The translations under genes were made by a program, and so were the position numbers. 64,000 nucleotides of DNA, from NCBI RefSeq assembly GCF_014237865.1, contig NZ_JACJUU010000005.1:124001-188000 (forward strand), written 5' to 3'. The notes beneath the pieces are model-generated. The model saw only the letters and a program-made list of their open reading frames with translations. It made no database searches and had not been told where the DNA came from. Source of the DNA: Pusillimonas minor. Its GTDB lineage: Bacteria > Pseudomonadota > Gammaproteobacteria > Burkholderiales > Burkholderiaceae_B. This document shows positions 1 to 7,909 of this stretch, in pieces; position 1 is the first letter of the stretch; every line of letters begins with the position of its first letter.

Positions 1-120
1 GACCGCATTTCAGTGTTGGTTTACGGCAAAGTCATCACCTCGGGGACAGTCGATCAAATCCGCAACGACCCGAAGGTTCAAGAAGTTTATTTAGGCTCGG
101 AGACCGTCGCCCATGGCTGA
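1..120 (+). CDS. LivG-type ABC transporter ATP-binding protein, C-terminal end only
   Basis: The window opens inside this gene. The 39 visible residues (frame 1, ending in TGA at 118-120) include YGKVITSG and EVYLGSE, which match the usual C-terminus of LivG, the first ATPase of branched-chain amino acid (HAAT) importers. The stop overlaps the start of livF at 113, the normal translationally coupled livG-livF arrangement. All catalytic motifs lie upstream of the window, so the function rests on the tail and its partner. Confidence 0.75.
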   Translation, partial: DRISVLVYGKVITSGTVDQIRNDPKVQEVYLGSETVAHG

Positions 121-829
121 CAAACACTTGTTAACCTGTAAAAACCTGCACGCAGGCTACGGCGCCAGCCAGGTCTTGTTCGGCATGGATTTCACCATCG
201 ACGAAGGTGAGGTCATTGGGCTGCTGGGTCGCAACGGCATGGGTAAAAGCACCACACTAAAAAATATTGTTGGCTTGCTTAAACCCACACAGGGCGAAAT
301 CTGGTGGGAAGGCAAGGCGTTAAATACCATGGCGCCCGACGCCATTGCCCGCCTGGGTATTGCGATTGTGCCCGAGGGCCGACAGTGCTACCCAAACCTG
401 ACCGTGCGCGAACACCTTGTGGCGTTTGCCGGCAACCGGAACGGCAGCGCCAACCAATGGACGCTGGAGCGCATTTACGACCTGTTTCCCCGCCTGGCCG
501 AACGCAGCCAGCATATGGGCGGACAATTGTCGGGTGGTGAGCAGCAAATGCTGGCTATTGGCCGGGCATTGTCCACCAACCCGCGCCTGTTGATTCTTGA
601 CGAAGCGACCGAAGGGCTTGCCCCGTTGATTCGTGAAGAAATCTGGCGCTGCCTGGACTTGCTGAAACAAGAAGGTCAAACCACGCTGGTGGTCGACAAG
701 TATGTCGACAAGCTGGTGGGGCTGGCCGACCGCCACATTATTCTGGAACGCGGGAAAATCGTCTGGACGGGCTCGTCGGCCGAACTGGACGCCGACCGCA
801 GCCTGTGGGTGCGCTACATGGGCGTTTAA
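113..829 (+). CDS. livF: Branched-chain amino acid-type ABC transporter ATPase LivF
   Basis: This is the second cytoplasmic ATPase of a HAAT-family importer, which energises uptake of branched-chain amino acids or, often near catabolic genes, of aromatic acids and amides. Visible are Walker A GRNGMGKST (residues 39-47), the ABC signature LSGGEQQ (139-145) and Walker B LLILDE (159-164). The 238 residues match LivF's usual length, and the C-terminus RYMGV is typical. The gene overlaps livG by 8 nt. The periplasmic binding protein at 1722 is a likely partner, although a convergent gene lies between. The real substrate cannot be read from the sequence; nearby oxygenase-reductase and AraC genes make an aromatic or amide compound plausible. 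Confidence 0.9.
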   Translation: MADKHLLTCKNLHAGYGASQVLFGMDFTIDEGEVIGLLGRNGMGKSTTLKNIVGLLKPTQGEIWWEGKALNTMAPDAIARLGIAIVPEGRQCYPNLTVREHLVAFAGNRNGSANQWTLERIYDLFPRLAERSQHMGGQLSGGEQQMLAIGRALSTNPRLLILDEATEGLAPLIREEIWRCLDLLKQEGQTTLVVDKYVDKLVGLADRHIILERGKIVWTGSSAELDADRSLWVRYMGV

Positions 830-859
830 CCCGGCGGCCTAGTTGCGGTTTAGCATTGG

Positions 860-897
860 CATCGCGCCGCCCGGCAAGGCTGCCGGAGGGCGCGATG
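860..897. terminator. Hairpin between convergent genes
   Basis: A nine-base stem (CATCGCGCC at 860-868 with GGCGCGATG at 889-897) encloses a second stem CCGGCA/TGCCGG (871-876 with 881-886). It lies between livF and the convergent isochorismatase-like gene, where a bidirectional terminator is expected. No U-tract follows on either strand, so termination is inferred from position and stem strength. Confidence 0.5.
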
Positions 898-911
898 GCT
901 TGAACAGGCGC

Positions 912-1505
912 CTAAACCTGGCCCTGGTTCAGTTCGCTTACATTGGCTACCCTGGCGACAAACGCCAGGCTGCGCAACGCCGCCTCATGAAACTCGGGTG
1001 ACCCGGCGGCGCAGGCATCGGCTGCAATGGTGACTTCGTAGCCCCGATCAGTGGCGTCGCGTACGGTGTGCTCAACGACTGAATGCGTTGCGACGCCCCC
1101 CACAATCAAATGCTGCACATCAAGCATGCGCAAAATATTGTCCAGGCACGTTCCGGCAAACGAGCTGATGCGCTGATGGGTGACCACAAACTCGCGCGCG
1201 TTGTTCAACGGCTGCAGGGGCGCCAGGAATTCAGCCCCCCACTCACCGTCCTTGACCGCGCCAAGCTCGATGGTTTTCTGAAAAATAGGCGTATTACGGG
1301 GGCAATCGGCATAGTCGGGACGAAAGGCAATGCGCACGTGCACCACCGGCAGTTGCTGCGCGCGCGCAAACGCCAGCAAACGTGTGGCGCCGTCAATCAC
1401 GCGCTCGCGCACATTTTCGTCGTTCACGCCCACCCGGATTTTGCCATCCGGATGCAGCACTTCGTTCTGGTAATGCAAGGCCAACACAGCGGTTCGTTCA
1501 TTCAT
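912..1505 (-). CDS. Isochorismatase-superfamily protein lacking the canonical catalytic triad
   Basis: The fold is that of isochorismatase/nicotinamidase cysteine hydrolases. It starts AVLALHYQNEV where active members have an Asp (xxIDxQN), continues FVVTHQRISSF where the catalytic Lys normally stands (EKxRxSAF), and has GVATHSVVEHTVRDA where the nucleophilic Cys is expected (GVATDxCVExTxRDA). Asp, Lys and Cys therefore appear replaced by His, His and Val. Isochorismatases proper also lack the Cys but keep the Asp, so this protein has either different chemistry or a non-catalytic role. I chose the ATG at 1505, 197 residues; a TTG lies 12 nt upstream. It is convergent with livF and divergent from the binding-protein gene, which suggests a role with the same transported compound. 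Confidence 0.8.
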   Translation of the reverse strand: MNERTAVLALHYQNEVLHPDGKIRVGVNDENVRERVIDGATRLLAFARAQQLPVVHVRIAFRPDYADCPRNTPIFQKTIELGAVKDGEWGAEFLAPLQPLNNAREFVVTHQRISSFAGTCLDNILRMLDVQHLIVGGVATHSVVEHTVRDATDRGYEVTIAADACAAGSPEFHEAALRSLAFVARVANVSELNQGQV

Positions 1506-1721
1506 GGTTTTCCCCAATAGGTCGAGAGCTCAATTGTGATGAAACCGAGTCTAGCGCCTTGAATCATGCGGCACTATCCGGAAAAAGAGCCTGAAACAGC
1601 CAAAAATGGCACTGCTAAAAACGGATAGCGCAACAAGGGCGTCTGCCGATTGTGGATATTGCGCCGTGCGCGCTTTGCCTAGACTTGAAGCGCTTCAACC
1701 ACTCAACGCGCAAGGAAAATC

Positions 1722-2900
1722 ATGAAAAAATCAGCTATAGCTCGTGCAATGGTGTTTTCCGCAGCCTTGCTGGCCGCTGCCGGCGCCCAGGCTGCCGACG
1801 AAATCAAAATCGGCTTCTTGACCACATTGTCCGGCCCCGGCGCCGGCACAGGCCAGGATATCCGCGACGCCTTCTTGCTGGCCATTAAAATGAACGGCGG
1901 CAAATTAGGCGGTCTGCCTGTCAACATCAGCGTCACCGACGACCAGAACAACCCGGTCGCCGCACGTCAAACCGTCGAGCGCTACATCAAGCGCGACAAA
2001 GTCGACGTGATCACCGGCCCCGTATTCTCCAGCGTTGTGCTGCCGATTCTGCCCACCATTTTGCAGAACGATACGGTTTTCCTGAGCACCAACACCGGCC
2101 CCGCAGACTATGCCGGCGAAAAGTGTGACCCCAACTTCTTTGCCGTATCGTGGCAAAACGAAGACGTGCCCCAGGCAATGGGCGCATTCGCTTCGTCTAA
2201 AGGCTACAAGCGCGTCGCCATGATCGCCCCCAACTATCCCGGCGGCCGCGAATCGCTGCAAGGCTTCAAGCGCAAGTACACCGGCGAAATCGTCGACGAG
2301 GTCTACACCAAAATGGGCCAGCTCGACTATTCGGCCGAAATCGCCAACCTGAAGAACGCGAAACCTGACGCCGTGTTCTACTTCCTGCCGGGCGGCATGG
2401 GCATTAACTTCGTCAAGCAATACAACGCGTCGGGCTTGCAAAAAGATGCCCCATTGTTGACCCCTGGCTTTACGGCCGACACCGAGAACATTGCCGCACT
2501 GGGCAAAGACCTGGTAGGTACATACAACTCGTCGCAGTGGGCCCACGACCTGCCCAACGAAGCCAACAAAAAGTTCGTTGAAGCCTACCAGAAAGAGTAT
2601 GGTCGTCTGCCCAGTATGTACTCGTCACAAGGTTACGACGCTGCCATGCTGATCGACGGCGCTGTTCGCCAGATCAACGGCAAAATCGAAGACCATGATG
2701 CTTTCCTGAAAGCACTTAAAGACGCGAAGTTCGAGTCGGTGCGCGGCAAGTTCCGCTTCAACAACAACCAGTACCCCATTCACGACATCTACATGCGTCA
2801 GGTCGTAGAAGACGCCCAGGGCAATATCCAGAACAAACTGGTCAGCAAGGTCCTGGACAACCACCGCGACCCGTTCGCCAATCAGTGCCCCATGAAGTAA
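1722..2900 (+). CDS. Periplasmic ligand-binding protein of a branched-chain amino acid-type ABC transporter
   Basis: This is the solute receptor for a HAAT importer. A Sec signal peptide (KK n-region, hydrophobic core, AQA-AD cleavage near residue 24) precedes a Peripla_BP_6 domain with the usual opening IKIGFLTTLSGPGAGTGQD and the motif ITGPVFSSV. At 392 residues it is a normal length. A good ribosome site (AAGGAA) lies just before the ATG. The reductase gene starts 19 nt after the stop, so the two are probably co-transcribed, which points to uptake of something that is then oxidised. Ligand specificity cannot be read directly. Confidence 0.87.
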   Translation: MKKSAIARAMVFSAALLAAAGAQAADEIKIGFLTTLSGPGAGTGQDIRDAFLLAIKMNGGKLGGLPVNISVTDDQNNPVAARQTVERYIKRDKVDVITGPVFSSVVLPILPTILQNDTVFLSTNTGPADYAGEKCDPNFFAVSWQNEDVPQAMGAFASSKGYKRVAMIAPNYPGGRESLQGFKRKYTGEIVDEVYTKMGQLDYSAEIANLKNAKPDAVFYFLPGGMGINFVKQYNASGLQKDAPLLTPGFTADTENIAALGKDLVGTYNSSQWAHDLPNEANKKFVEAYQKEYGRLPSMYSSQGYDAAMLIDGAVRQINGKIEDHDAFLKALKDAKFESVRGKFRFNNNQYPIHDIYMRQVVEDAQGNIQNKLVSKVLDNHRDPFANQCPMK

Positions 2901-2919
2901 CACGAAGGAATTTTCTGCA

Positions 2920-3918
2920 ATGAGCATGTCCACAACCACCGAAGTACTGAAGTTACGCGTGTCCTCTGCGGACATGCTCACTGCCGATATTCGCCAGTTG
3001 TACCTTGAACCCGCGGTCAACGGGCAGGCCCTGCCTGCCTTTACCGCGGGGGCACACATCGCACTGCAAGTATCATTACCAGACGGCAAGACCGACTGGC
3101 GCGAGTACTCTCTGGTCGCCCTGAACGACACGGCCGCACAGGCCCCCGTTGGCTACCAAATAGCCGTTCGCCGCGAAACCAGCGGACGCGGCGGCTCGCA
3201 ATTTGTACACGAAAGCATCAATGTGGGCGACGTGCTTGACGTACGCGCGCCCCGCAATCAGTTCCCGATGGAAAACGCCAACACGTCCCGCGCGGTATTG
3301 ATCGCCGGCGGCATTGGCGTCACCCCTATTGCCAGCATGGCCGCACACTGCCGCCAGGTTGGCCGCCCCATTAGTGTTTATTACGCGGGCCGCAGTCGCA
3401 GCCTGATGGCCTATCTGCCCGAGCTGACCGAGCTGGCCGGCCCCGATTTGCACGTTCACGCCGACGACGAGCAAGGCAAGCCACTGGATGTCGCCGGTAT
3501 TTTTGCGCGGCTGCAAGCCGAGGATCACGTTTATTTCTGTGGCCCCACGCCCATGATCGACGCCATTCTTGCGATGGCCGAAAAACAAGGCTGGCCACGC
3601 AACCAGATTCACTTCGAACTGTTCAGCGCACCACCGGCCGAAGACGGCGACCACCCGTTTGAGGTTGAACTTGCCCAAAGCGGCAAAACGCTGACCATCC
3701 CCACCGACAAGAGCATTCTTGACGTTCTTATCGATGAAGGCTTCGACCCGCTTTACGACTGCAAACGCGGCGAATGCGGCGTGTGCGCCACCGACGTCCT
3801 GTCGGGCGACATCGACCATCGCGACTACATCCTTACCGCCCGCGAGAAAGAGGCCGGCAACATCATGCACACCTGCGTGTCACGATGCAAAGGCAGCAAG
3901 CTGGTACTGGATATGTAA
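2920..3918 (+). CDS. Flavin/[2Fe-2S] oxidoreductase, reductase component of a Rieske-type oxygenase
   Basis: It would pass electrons from NAD(P)H through flavin to a C-terminal ferredoxin and on to an oxygenase. The domain order is that of the phthalate dioxygenase reductase/VanB family. It has a flavin-binding REYSL (61-65), a nucleotide-binding AGGIGVTP (129-136), a CGPTPM motif (207-212), and a plant-type ferredoxin with Cys281, Cys286, Cys289 and Cys319 (C-X4-C-X2-C-X29-C). The start is fixed by GAAGGAA at 2904-2910. No oxygenase lies beside it; the only Rieske oxygenase in the window is at 49.5 kb, which lacks its own reductase. Pairing across that distance is possible but unproven. Confidence 0.88.
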   Translation: MSMSTTTEVLKLRVSSADMLTADIRQLYLEPAVNGQALPAFTAGAHIALQVSLPDGKTDWREYSLVALNDTAAQAPVGYQIAVRRETSGRGGSQFVHESINVGDVLDVRAPRNQFPMENANTSRAVLIAGGIGVTPIASMAAHCRQVGRPISVYYAGRSRSLMAYLPELTELAGPDLHVHADDEQGKPLDVAGIFARLQAEDHVYFCGPTPMIDAILAMAEKQGWPRNQIHFELFSAPPAEDGDHPFEVELAQSGKTLTIPTDKSILDVLIDEGFDPLYDCKRGECGVCATDVLSGDIDHRDYILTAREKEAGNIMHTCVSRCKGSKLVLDM

Positions 3919-4087
3919 CCCCAAGGCGACCAAGGGGGCAGCACTTGGCCGCCCGCACGTTTGTCAGGTTGCCTGACCAAGAAAGGCGAATAACCCTTTT
4001 AATATCATGGATATAGCGGATCAAAACCGCGGGAAGTCCCTGATAGCCGTACAGATACTTTATGTTTAAAGTGTCTAGTGTGGCAGA

Positions 4088-5152
4088 GTGGCGCCACCTT
4101 TCTTCAGCCGTCTCAAACCACCGGGCAAAACCGTGCAACACTTGGCAAACCTCAACCTTTCCAGGCTACACGATCATCTCGTCTTCCACTCCGACTGCCC
4201 GTCCGAAGTGCGAAGCACGCTGGGCAGCATTCTTAGCGAGCACGATCTTACCCTGGGCGAAGGCAAAGTCGACACCACGCTGTTTCAGCGCCGTCTTAAT
4301 GACATCAGCGTCATGAAACTTACCTACGGTGCCGAAGTCAATGTCAAGGCCAGCCCCTTCAAAGGGTTTTCGCTGGTGCAAACGCCCCTGCGCGGCTCCT
4401 TCGAGGTCGAAATTGCCGGGCGACGCAAAACGTTTGGTCAGGGCGACGTTGCGGTCCTGTCACCCCAGCACGATCTGGGCATCCATTGGCAAGAAGGCAG
4501 CGAACAGCTCATTCTTAAAGTGCCGCACCACCTTATTAGCCGTCGCTTTAACTCCGCGTCCCAAACCTCGGCCAACAGTATGGGTACAGCGTTTGCGTCA
4601 CCGGCATTCAAACTCGACGACAGCCTTAACCTGATCTGGCATTCGCTGGTTCAACAGGCCATAGACCTCCCCAACAGTAATATGGGGCTCAGCAATATGT
4701 GGCTCGAACACTTCGAGCAAACCATTGCCTTGTTTTTGCTTACGCACCAAACGGCCGAAGCGGGCAAACCCGAGGTCAGTCAATATGCGCCGGCGTCGGG
4801 TAGCGCCTGTAAAAACAGCCTGGCCCCGCTCGAACGCATGGAGGCCTATATCCGCCAGCGGCTGTGCGCTCCTATATCGTTGGTCGACCTGGCCAGCGCC
4901 GCCGGCCTAAGCCCAAGGTCGTTAAACGCACTGTGCCACCGGTATCATGGCGTCTCGCCCATGGTGTTGCTGCGCAATATGCGCCTTGATGCCGTGCGAC
5001 ACAAACTGCAAACCAGCCCCGGCGCCAACGTCACCAATATCGCCCTTGACCACGGCTTCGGTCACCTGGGCCGGTTCTCGGCCTACTACCGCGAACGCTT
5101 CGGCGAACTCCCCCGCGACACCACCATGCGGCAGTTTTTGCCCTGTATGTAA
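4088..5152 (+). CDS. AraC-family transcriptional regulator
   Basis: The 354-residue protein has an N-terminal AraC_binding_2-like sensor domain and a C-terminal double helix-turn-helix; the second HTH, IALDHGFGHLGRFSAYYRERFGE, carries the family signature. It closely resembles in layout the regulator at 14820, so both belong to the same subfamily, which often controls aromatic catabolism. The first in-frame start is GTG at 4088 with no strong ribosome site; starts further in are possible. It lies 169 nt after the reductase in the same direction and may control that gene and the binding protein. Confidence 0.85.
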   Translation: MAPPFFSRLKPPGKTVQHLANLNLSRLHDHLVFHSDCPSEVRSTLGSILSEHDLTLGEGKVDTTLFQRRLNDISVMKLTYGAEVNVKASPFKGFSLVQTPLRGSFEVEIAGRRKTFGQGDVAVLSPQHDLGIHWQEGSEQLILKVPHHLISRRFNSASQTSANSMGTAFASPAFKLDDSLNLIWHSLVQQAIDLPNSNMGLSNMWLEHFEQTIALFLLTHQTAEAGKPEVSQYAPASGSACKNSLAPLERMEAYIRQRLCAPISLVDLASAAGLSPRSLNALCHRYHGVSPMVLLRNMRLDAVRHKLQTSPGANVTNIALDHGFGHLGRFSAYYRERFGELPRDTTMRQFLPCM

Positions 5153-5219
5153 AGCCTTGCCAGCCGCCATTACGCCACGGCGGTGGGTAAACCAATTGTC
5201 GTCAAACCAAAACCAACCG

Positions 5220-5522
5220 TCACAAACCCGGAAAGCGGTCAATTCTCGACAACGGAATATTCGGGTCAAAGATCTTGAAACGCAGGCCGGTTACGCCCAT
5301 AGCGGCCAAACGCGCCGCATGCATATCTTTGTAGGCGTTCAGGGTTTCCAGATTTTCAAAGCAGTAAATACCGCCGGCTTCGCCGGTTTCGGCGTTTTCG
5401 GTCCAGAGCTTCCAGACCAGACCCGGTTCGTTGGCAATACTCTCGGCCAGCCCTTTCAGCATCTCGCTCATCTGAGCACCAAACGGGCCCGTGGTAGGGA
5501 AGTCGACTTGCAGGATTTTCAT
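5220..5522 (-). CDS. YdhR-family putative monooxygenase
   Basis: The 100-residue dimeric alpha/beta-barrel (ferredoxin-like) protein is very close in pattern to E. coli YdhR. Shared blocks are FPTTGPFGAQM, LAESIANEPGLVWKLWTE, GGIYCFEN and a C-terminal FDPNIPLSRI. YdhR relatives are grouped with ABM monooxygenases but no physiological reaction is established. The ATG is preceded by GGAGA. The gene stands alone between the AraC gene and the dipeptidase; its 3' end faces the AraC gene. Confidence 0.85.
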   Translation of the reverse strand: MKILQVDFPTTGPFGAQMSEMLKGLAESIANEPGLVWKLWTENAETGEAGGIYCFENLETLNAYKDMHAARLAAMGVTGLRFKIFDPNIPLSRIDRFPGL

Positions 5523-5651
5523 GATGATCTCCGAAATACAGAATGTTGGCCGACGCGGCTACGCTTGGCTCACAACTGTTAAATGCCGAGCGTAAAACCA
5601 CGTTCAAAAACATTACCAGAAATCAGCTTGCCGCAGCGAACTACAGGTGCC

Positions 5652-6341
5652 TCAATGCGGCAAAAAGTCAAAATACACCTCAGGGAAAGGCTCGTTTTCA
5701 AGCGTGAAGTGCCACCACTCTTTGGGGTAGGGCTTGAAGCCATGCTTTACCATTAACGCCTGCAACAACAGGCGGTTGGCCCGTTGCTGAGGCGTAAGCC
5801 CGGGGTGCTCGGGCCAGGACTCAACACCAAAAAAATCGAATGCCGATCCCATATCCAACACCTGGCCGCTATCGCGCGCAACCAGCGTCAGGTCGACCGT
5901 ACTTCCACGGCTGTGCCCCGAACGCAGGGCAATGTAATCCTCTTTGAACAAGTTCTGTTTGTCGACTTTTGGATAAAAAGCTGGTTTGGTTCTAACGTCT
6001 GACAAATCTTCGGCCCATCGCACAAAGTCATCTACCGCCCGTTGGGGACGATACGCATCGAACACCAACAAGCATAAACCAAAGGGTTTAAGGTCGGCCT
6101 GAACGCGCGCCAACGCTTGCGCAGCCGACGTCGAAAGTACCGCCCGCGCGTTGTCATAGCCAGCGGCGGGACGCCCAAGAAAATTATTACCCCCGGTATA
6201 GCGCAAATCAATACGTATTTCGGGGATAGTGTCCTCGAGATAGACAAAACCTGCAGGCAGAGCCGCGTGGACCAAACCCGCAGACAACATACCCAGCATC
6301 AATGCAAAGCGTACCTTTATCGAACACAAAAATCTCAACAT
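5652..6341 (-). CDS. ddpX: D-alanyl-D-alanine dipeptidase (DdpX/VanX family)
   Basis: A zinc dipeptidase predicted to hydrolyse D-Ala-D-Ala in the periplasm, used for recycling peptidoglycan dipeptide rather than resistance when, as here, no VanHA genes are present. A signal peptide ends near AHAAL. The zinc and catalytic motifs are SGHSRGSTVD (His143 and Asp150, numbering from the ATG at 6341) and EWWHF (Glu208, His211). The start at 6341 was chosen because AGGGTGA precedes it; a GTG lies two codons earlier. It follows the diguanylate cyclase on the same strand. Confidence 0.88.
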   Translation of the reverse strand: MLRFLCSIKVRFALMLGMLSAGLVHAALPAGFVYLEDTIPEIRIDLRYTGGNNFLGRPAAGYDNARAVLSTSAAQALARVQADLKPFGLCLLVFDAYRPQRAVDDFVRWAEDLSDVRTKPAFYPKVDKQNLFKEDYIALRSGHSRGSTVDLTLVARDSGQVLDMGSAFDFFGVESWPEHPGLTPQQRANRLLLQALMVKHGFKPYPKEWWHFTLENEPFPEVYFDFLPH

Positions 6342-6392
6342 GGTCACCCTGTATGGCGCGGTTCAATCGCTCCAAATAACACCAATGTCACA

Positions 6393-7781
6393 TCAGGCCG
6401 CACTAGCACCACTCGCATGCGTAGCCACACGGTTACGCCCGTTGGCTTTCGCCTCGTAGACCGCGTCATCGGCTTGTCGCAACAGGTAATGGTAGTCGGG
6501 GTGCCCGGTGTGCGAAGCCAACCCAATGCTTACCGTAACGGCAAGCACCGTGCCGTCGGGAATAAGAAACGGATGCTTTTGTACAGCTTGACGGACACGG
6601 TCGCACAATAAGCCGGCCTGCTGGATATCCAGGTCGACCAGTACCAGTAAAAACTCTTCGCCGCCCATCCGGAATAGAAAGTCGCCACCGCGACAATGCT
6701 CACTTAGCACAGCAGCAACCTGCTGAATAACCTGGTCACCCGCTTCGTGACCATAGTTATCGTTAATCCGTTTGAAATGATCAATGTCGATGACCGCCAC
6801 CGCAAAGCCACTCCCAGACTTACGGCTATGCTCGATTTCGCGGGCCAGCACCGTCGGCAAAAATTTGCGGTTAAGCAAACGCGTCAAGACATCTTTGCCC
6901 GATTCCAGTTCAAGGCTACGGGCAAACAAGCTGCCAAGGTGCAGTTGAATATTTCGCGCATGATTGCGGATTTCACGGACGACATCACTGCGCCCCTGTG
7001 CATCGACCGCACCTTCAGTTTCGAGCGCCACCAAACAAACATTATCAATCGCATCAATGCTCTGAGCGATGACATCGGCCTCGGGAACGCCCTGAAATGC
7101 ATGTATGCCTTTATGCCTGAACCACAAGCCAAACTCGGACTCTCGAACGCGCACCAAGCGGGTTGAGGCATTACCCAGTACAGTTTCATACATGACCTGG
7201 CTTTCCCAATCGAGAAGCGCAGCCTTTTGGCGCTCTTTCTCTGTCGCCAAGTTTTCGGTAATGGAAAACAACCGATATGCCTCGCTTGACCGCGCCTTTC
7301 GCGCGCTCGAGCTGGCGTAGGCCTGACTCATGACCTCCATCGCCAAATCGATCTTTGCCCCAAAAAAGCGACACGCCGATAACTTGAATGCATCGTCGTC
7401 AGGCGCAACACGATCAAGATAGGCATTGAATGCCCGCTTCAGAGAGCGCGCGCCCCTTAAAACAAGCGCAACAGGAATATCGACCCGCGCATGCACCTCG
7501 CCGATTTTGTGCTGATCGGCATATAAATCGTCGGCGGCTTCAGCGCTAACAGGCCCGAAAAGACGCGTCAACCACAGTATCAGTGATGCGCGCAATCGCG
7601 TTCTGACTTGCTCGTGATCAAGGAACTGCTGCGCCTGCGGATCCTTCAGCATGGTGTCATAGAACTGACTGGCGAGGCTGTCGGCCTGCTGCAGAACGAT
7701 GTGCTCGACGCGTTCAGGAACGCCTGGCCCGGCAAACTCATTAAAAAGCGCCCACTCGCGCCGAAAAATATCCAACAACAT
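6393..7781 (-). CDS. Globin-coupled sensor diguanylate cyclase
   Basis: Predicted oxygen-responsive synthesis of c-di-GMP. The N-terminal globin-coupled sensor domain (about 10-160) contains the proximal heme histidine, His97, in IGEVHARVDIP. A linker helix region (about 160-290) leads to a GGDEF domain with an intact GGEEF active site (373-377) and an RxxD inhibitory site, RGGD (364-367), exactly five residues upstream. The architecture matches DosC/YddV and BpeGReg, and the protein length (462) fits. Both active and product-inhibition sites are intact, so a working, feedback-regulated enzyme is expected. It is divergent from ppc and precedes the dipeptidase by about 50 nt on the same strand. 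Confidence 0.92.
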   Translation of the reverse strand: MLLDIFRREWALFNEFAGPGVPERVEHIVLQQADSLASQFYDTMLKDPQAQQFLDHEQVRTRLRASLILWLTRLFGPVSAEAADDLYADQHKIGEVHARVDIPVALVLRGARSLKRAFNAYLDRVAPDDDAFKLSACRFFGAKIDLAMEVMSQAYASSSARKARSSEAYRLFSITENLATEKERQKAALLDWESQVMYETVLGNASTRLVRVRESEFGLWFRHKGIHAFQGVPEADVIAQSIDAIDNVCLVALETEGAVDAQGRSDVVREIRNHARNIQLHLGSLFARSLELESGKDVLTRLLNRKFLPTVLAREIEHSRKSGSGFAVAVIDIDHFKRINDNYGHEAGDQVIQQVAAVLSEHCRGGDFLFRMGGEEFLLVLVDLDIQQAGLLCDRVRQAVQKHPFLIPDGTVLAVTVSIGLASHTGHPDYHYLLRQADDAVYEAKANGRNRVATHASGASAA

Positions 7782-7909
7782 AATGACAACCTATAAACTT
7801 TCGCCAACTGTAACGCACCTGGCGAGCCTTCCCGAAAATAACAAAAAATAAAGCACGAAAGCATCGCTACACTAACGAAAAACACACAAAACCTGGGAGC
7901 CCGATAAAT

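Noticed and set aside
5652-6341. Vancomycin resistance determinant
   Set aside because: VanX-type dipeptidases occur in many Gram-negative bacteria for peptidoglycan recycling, and no vanH, vanA or vanRS genes are present.
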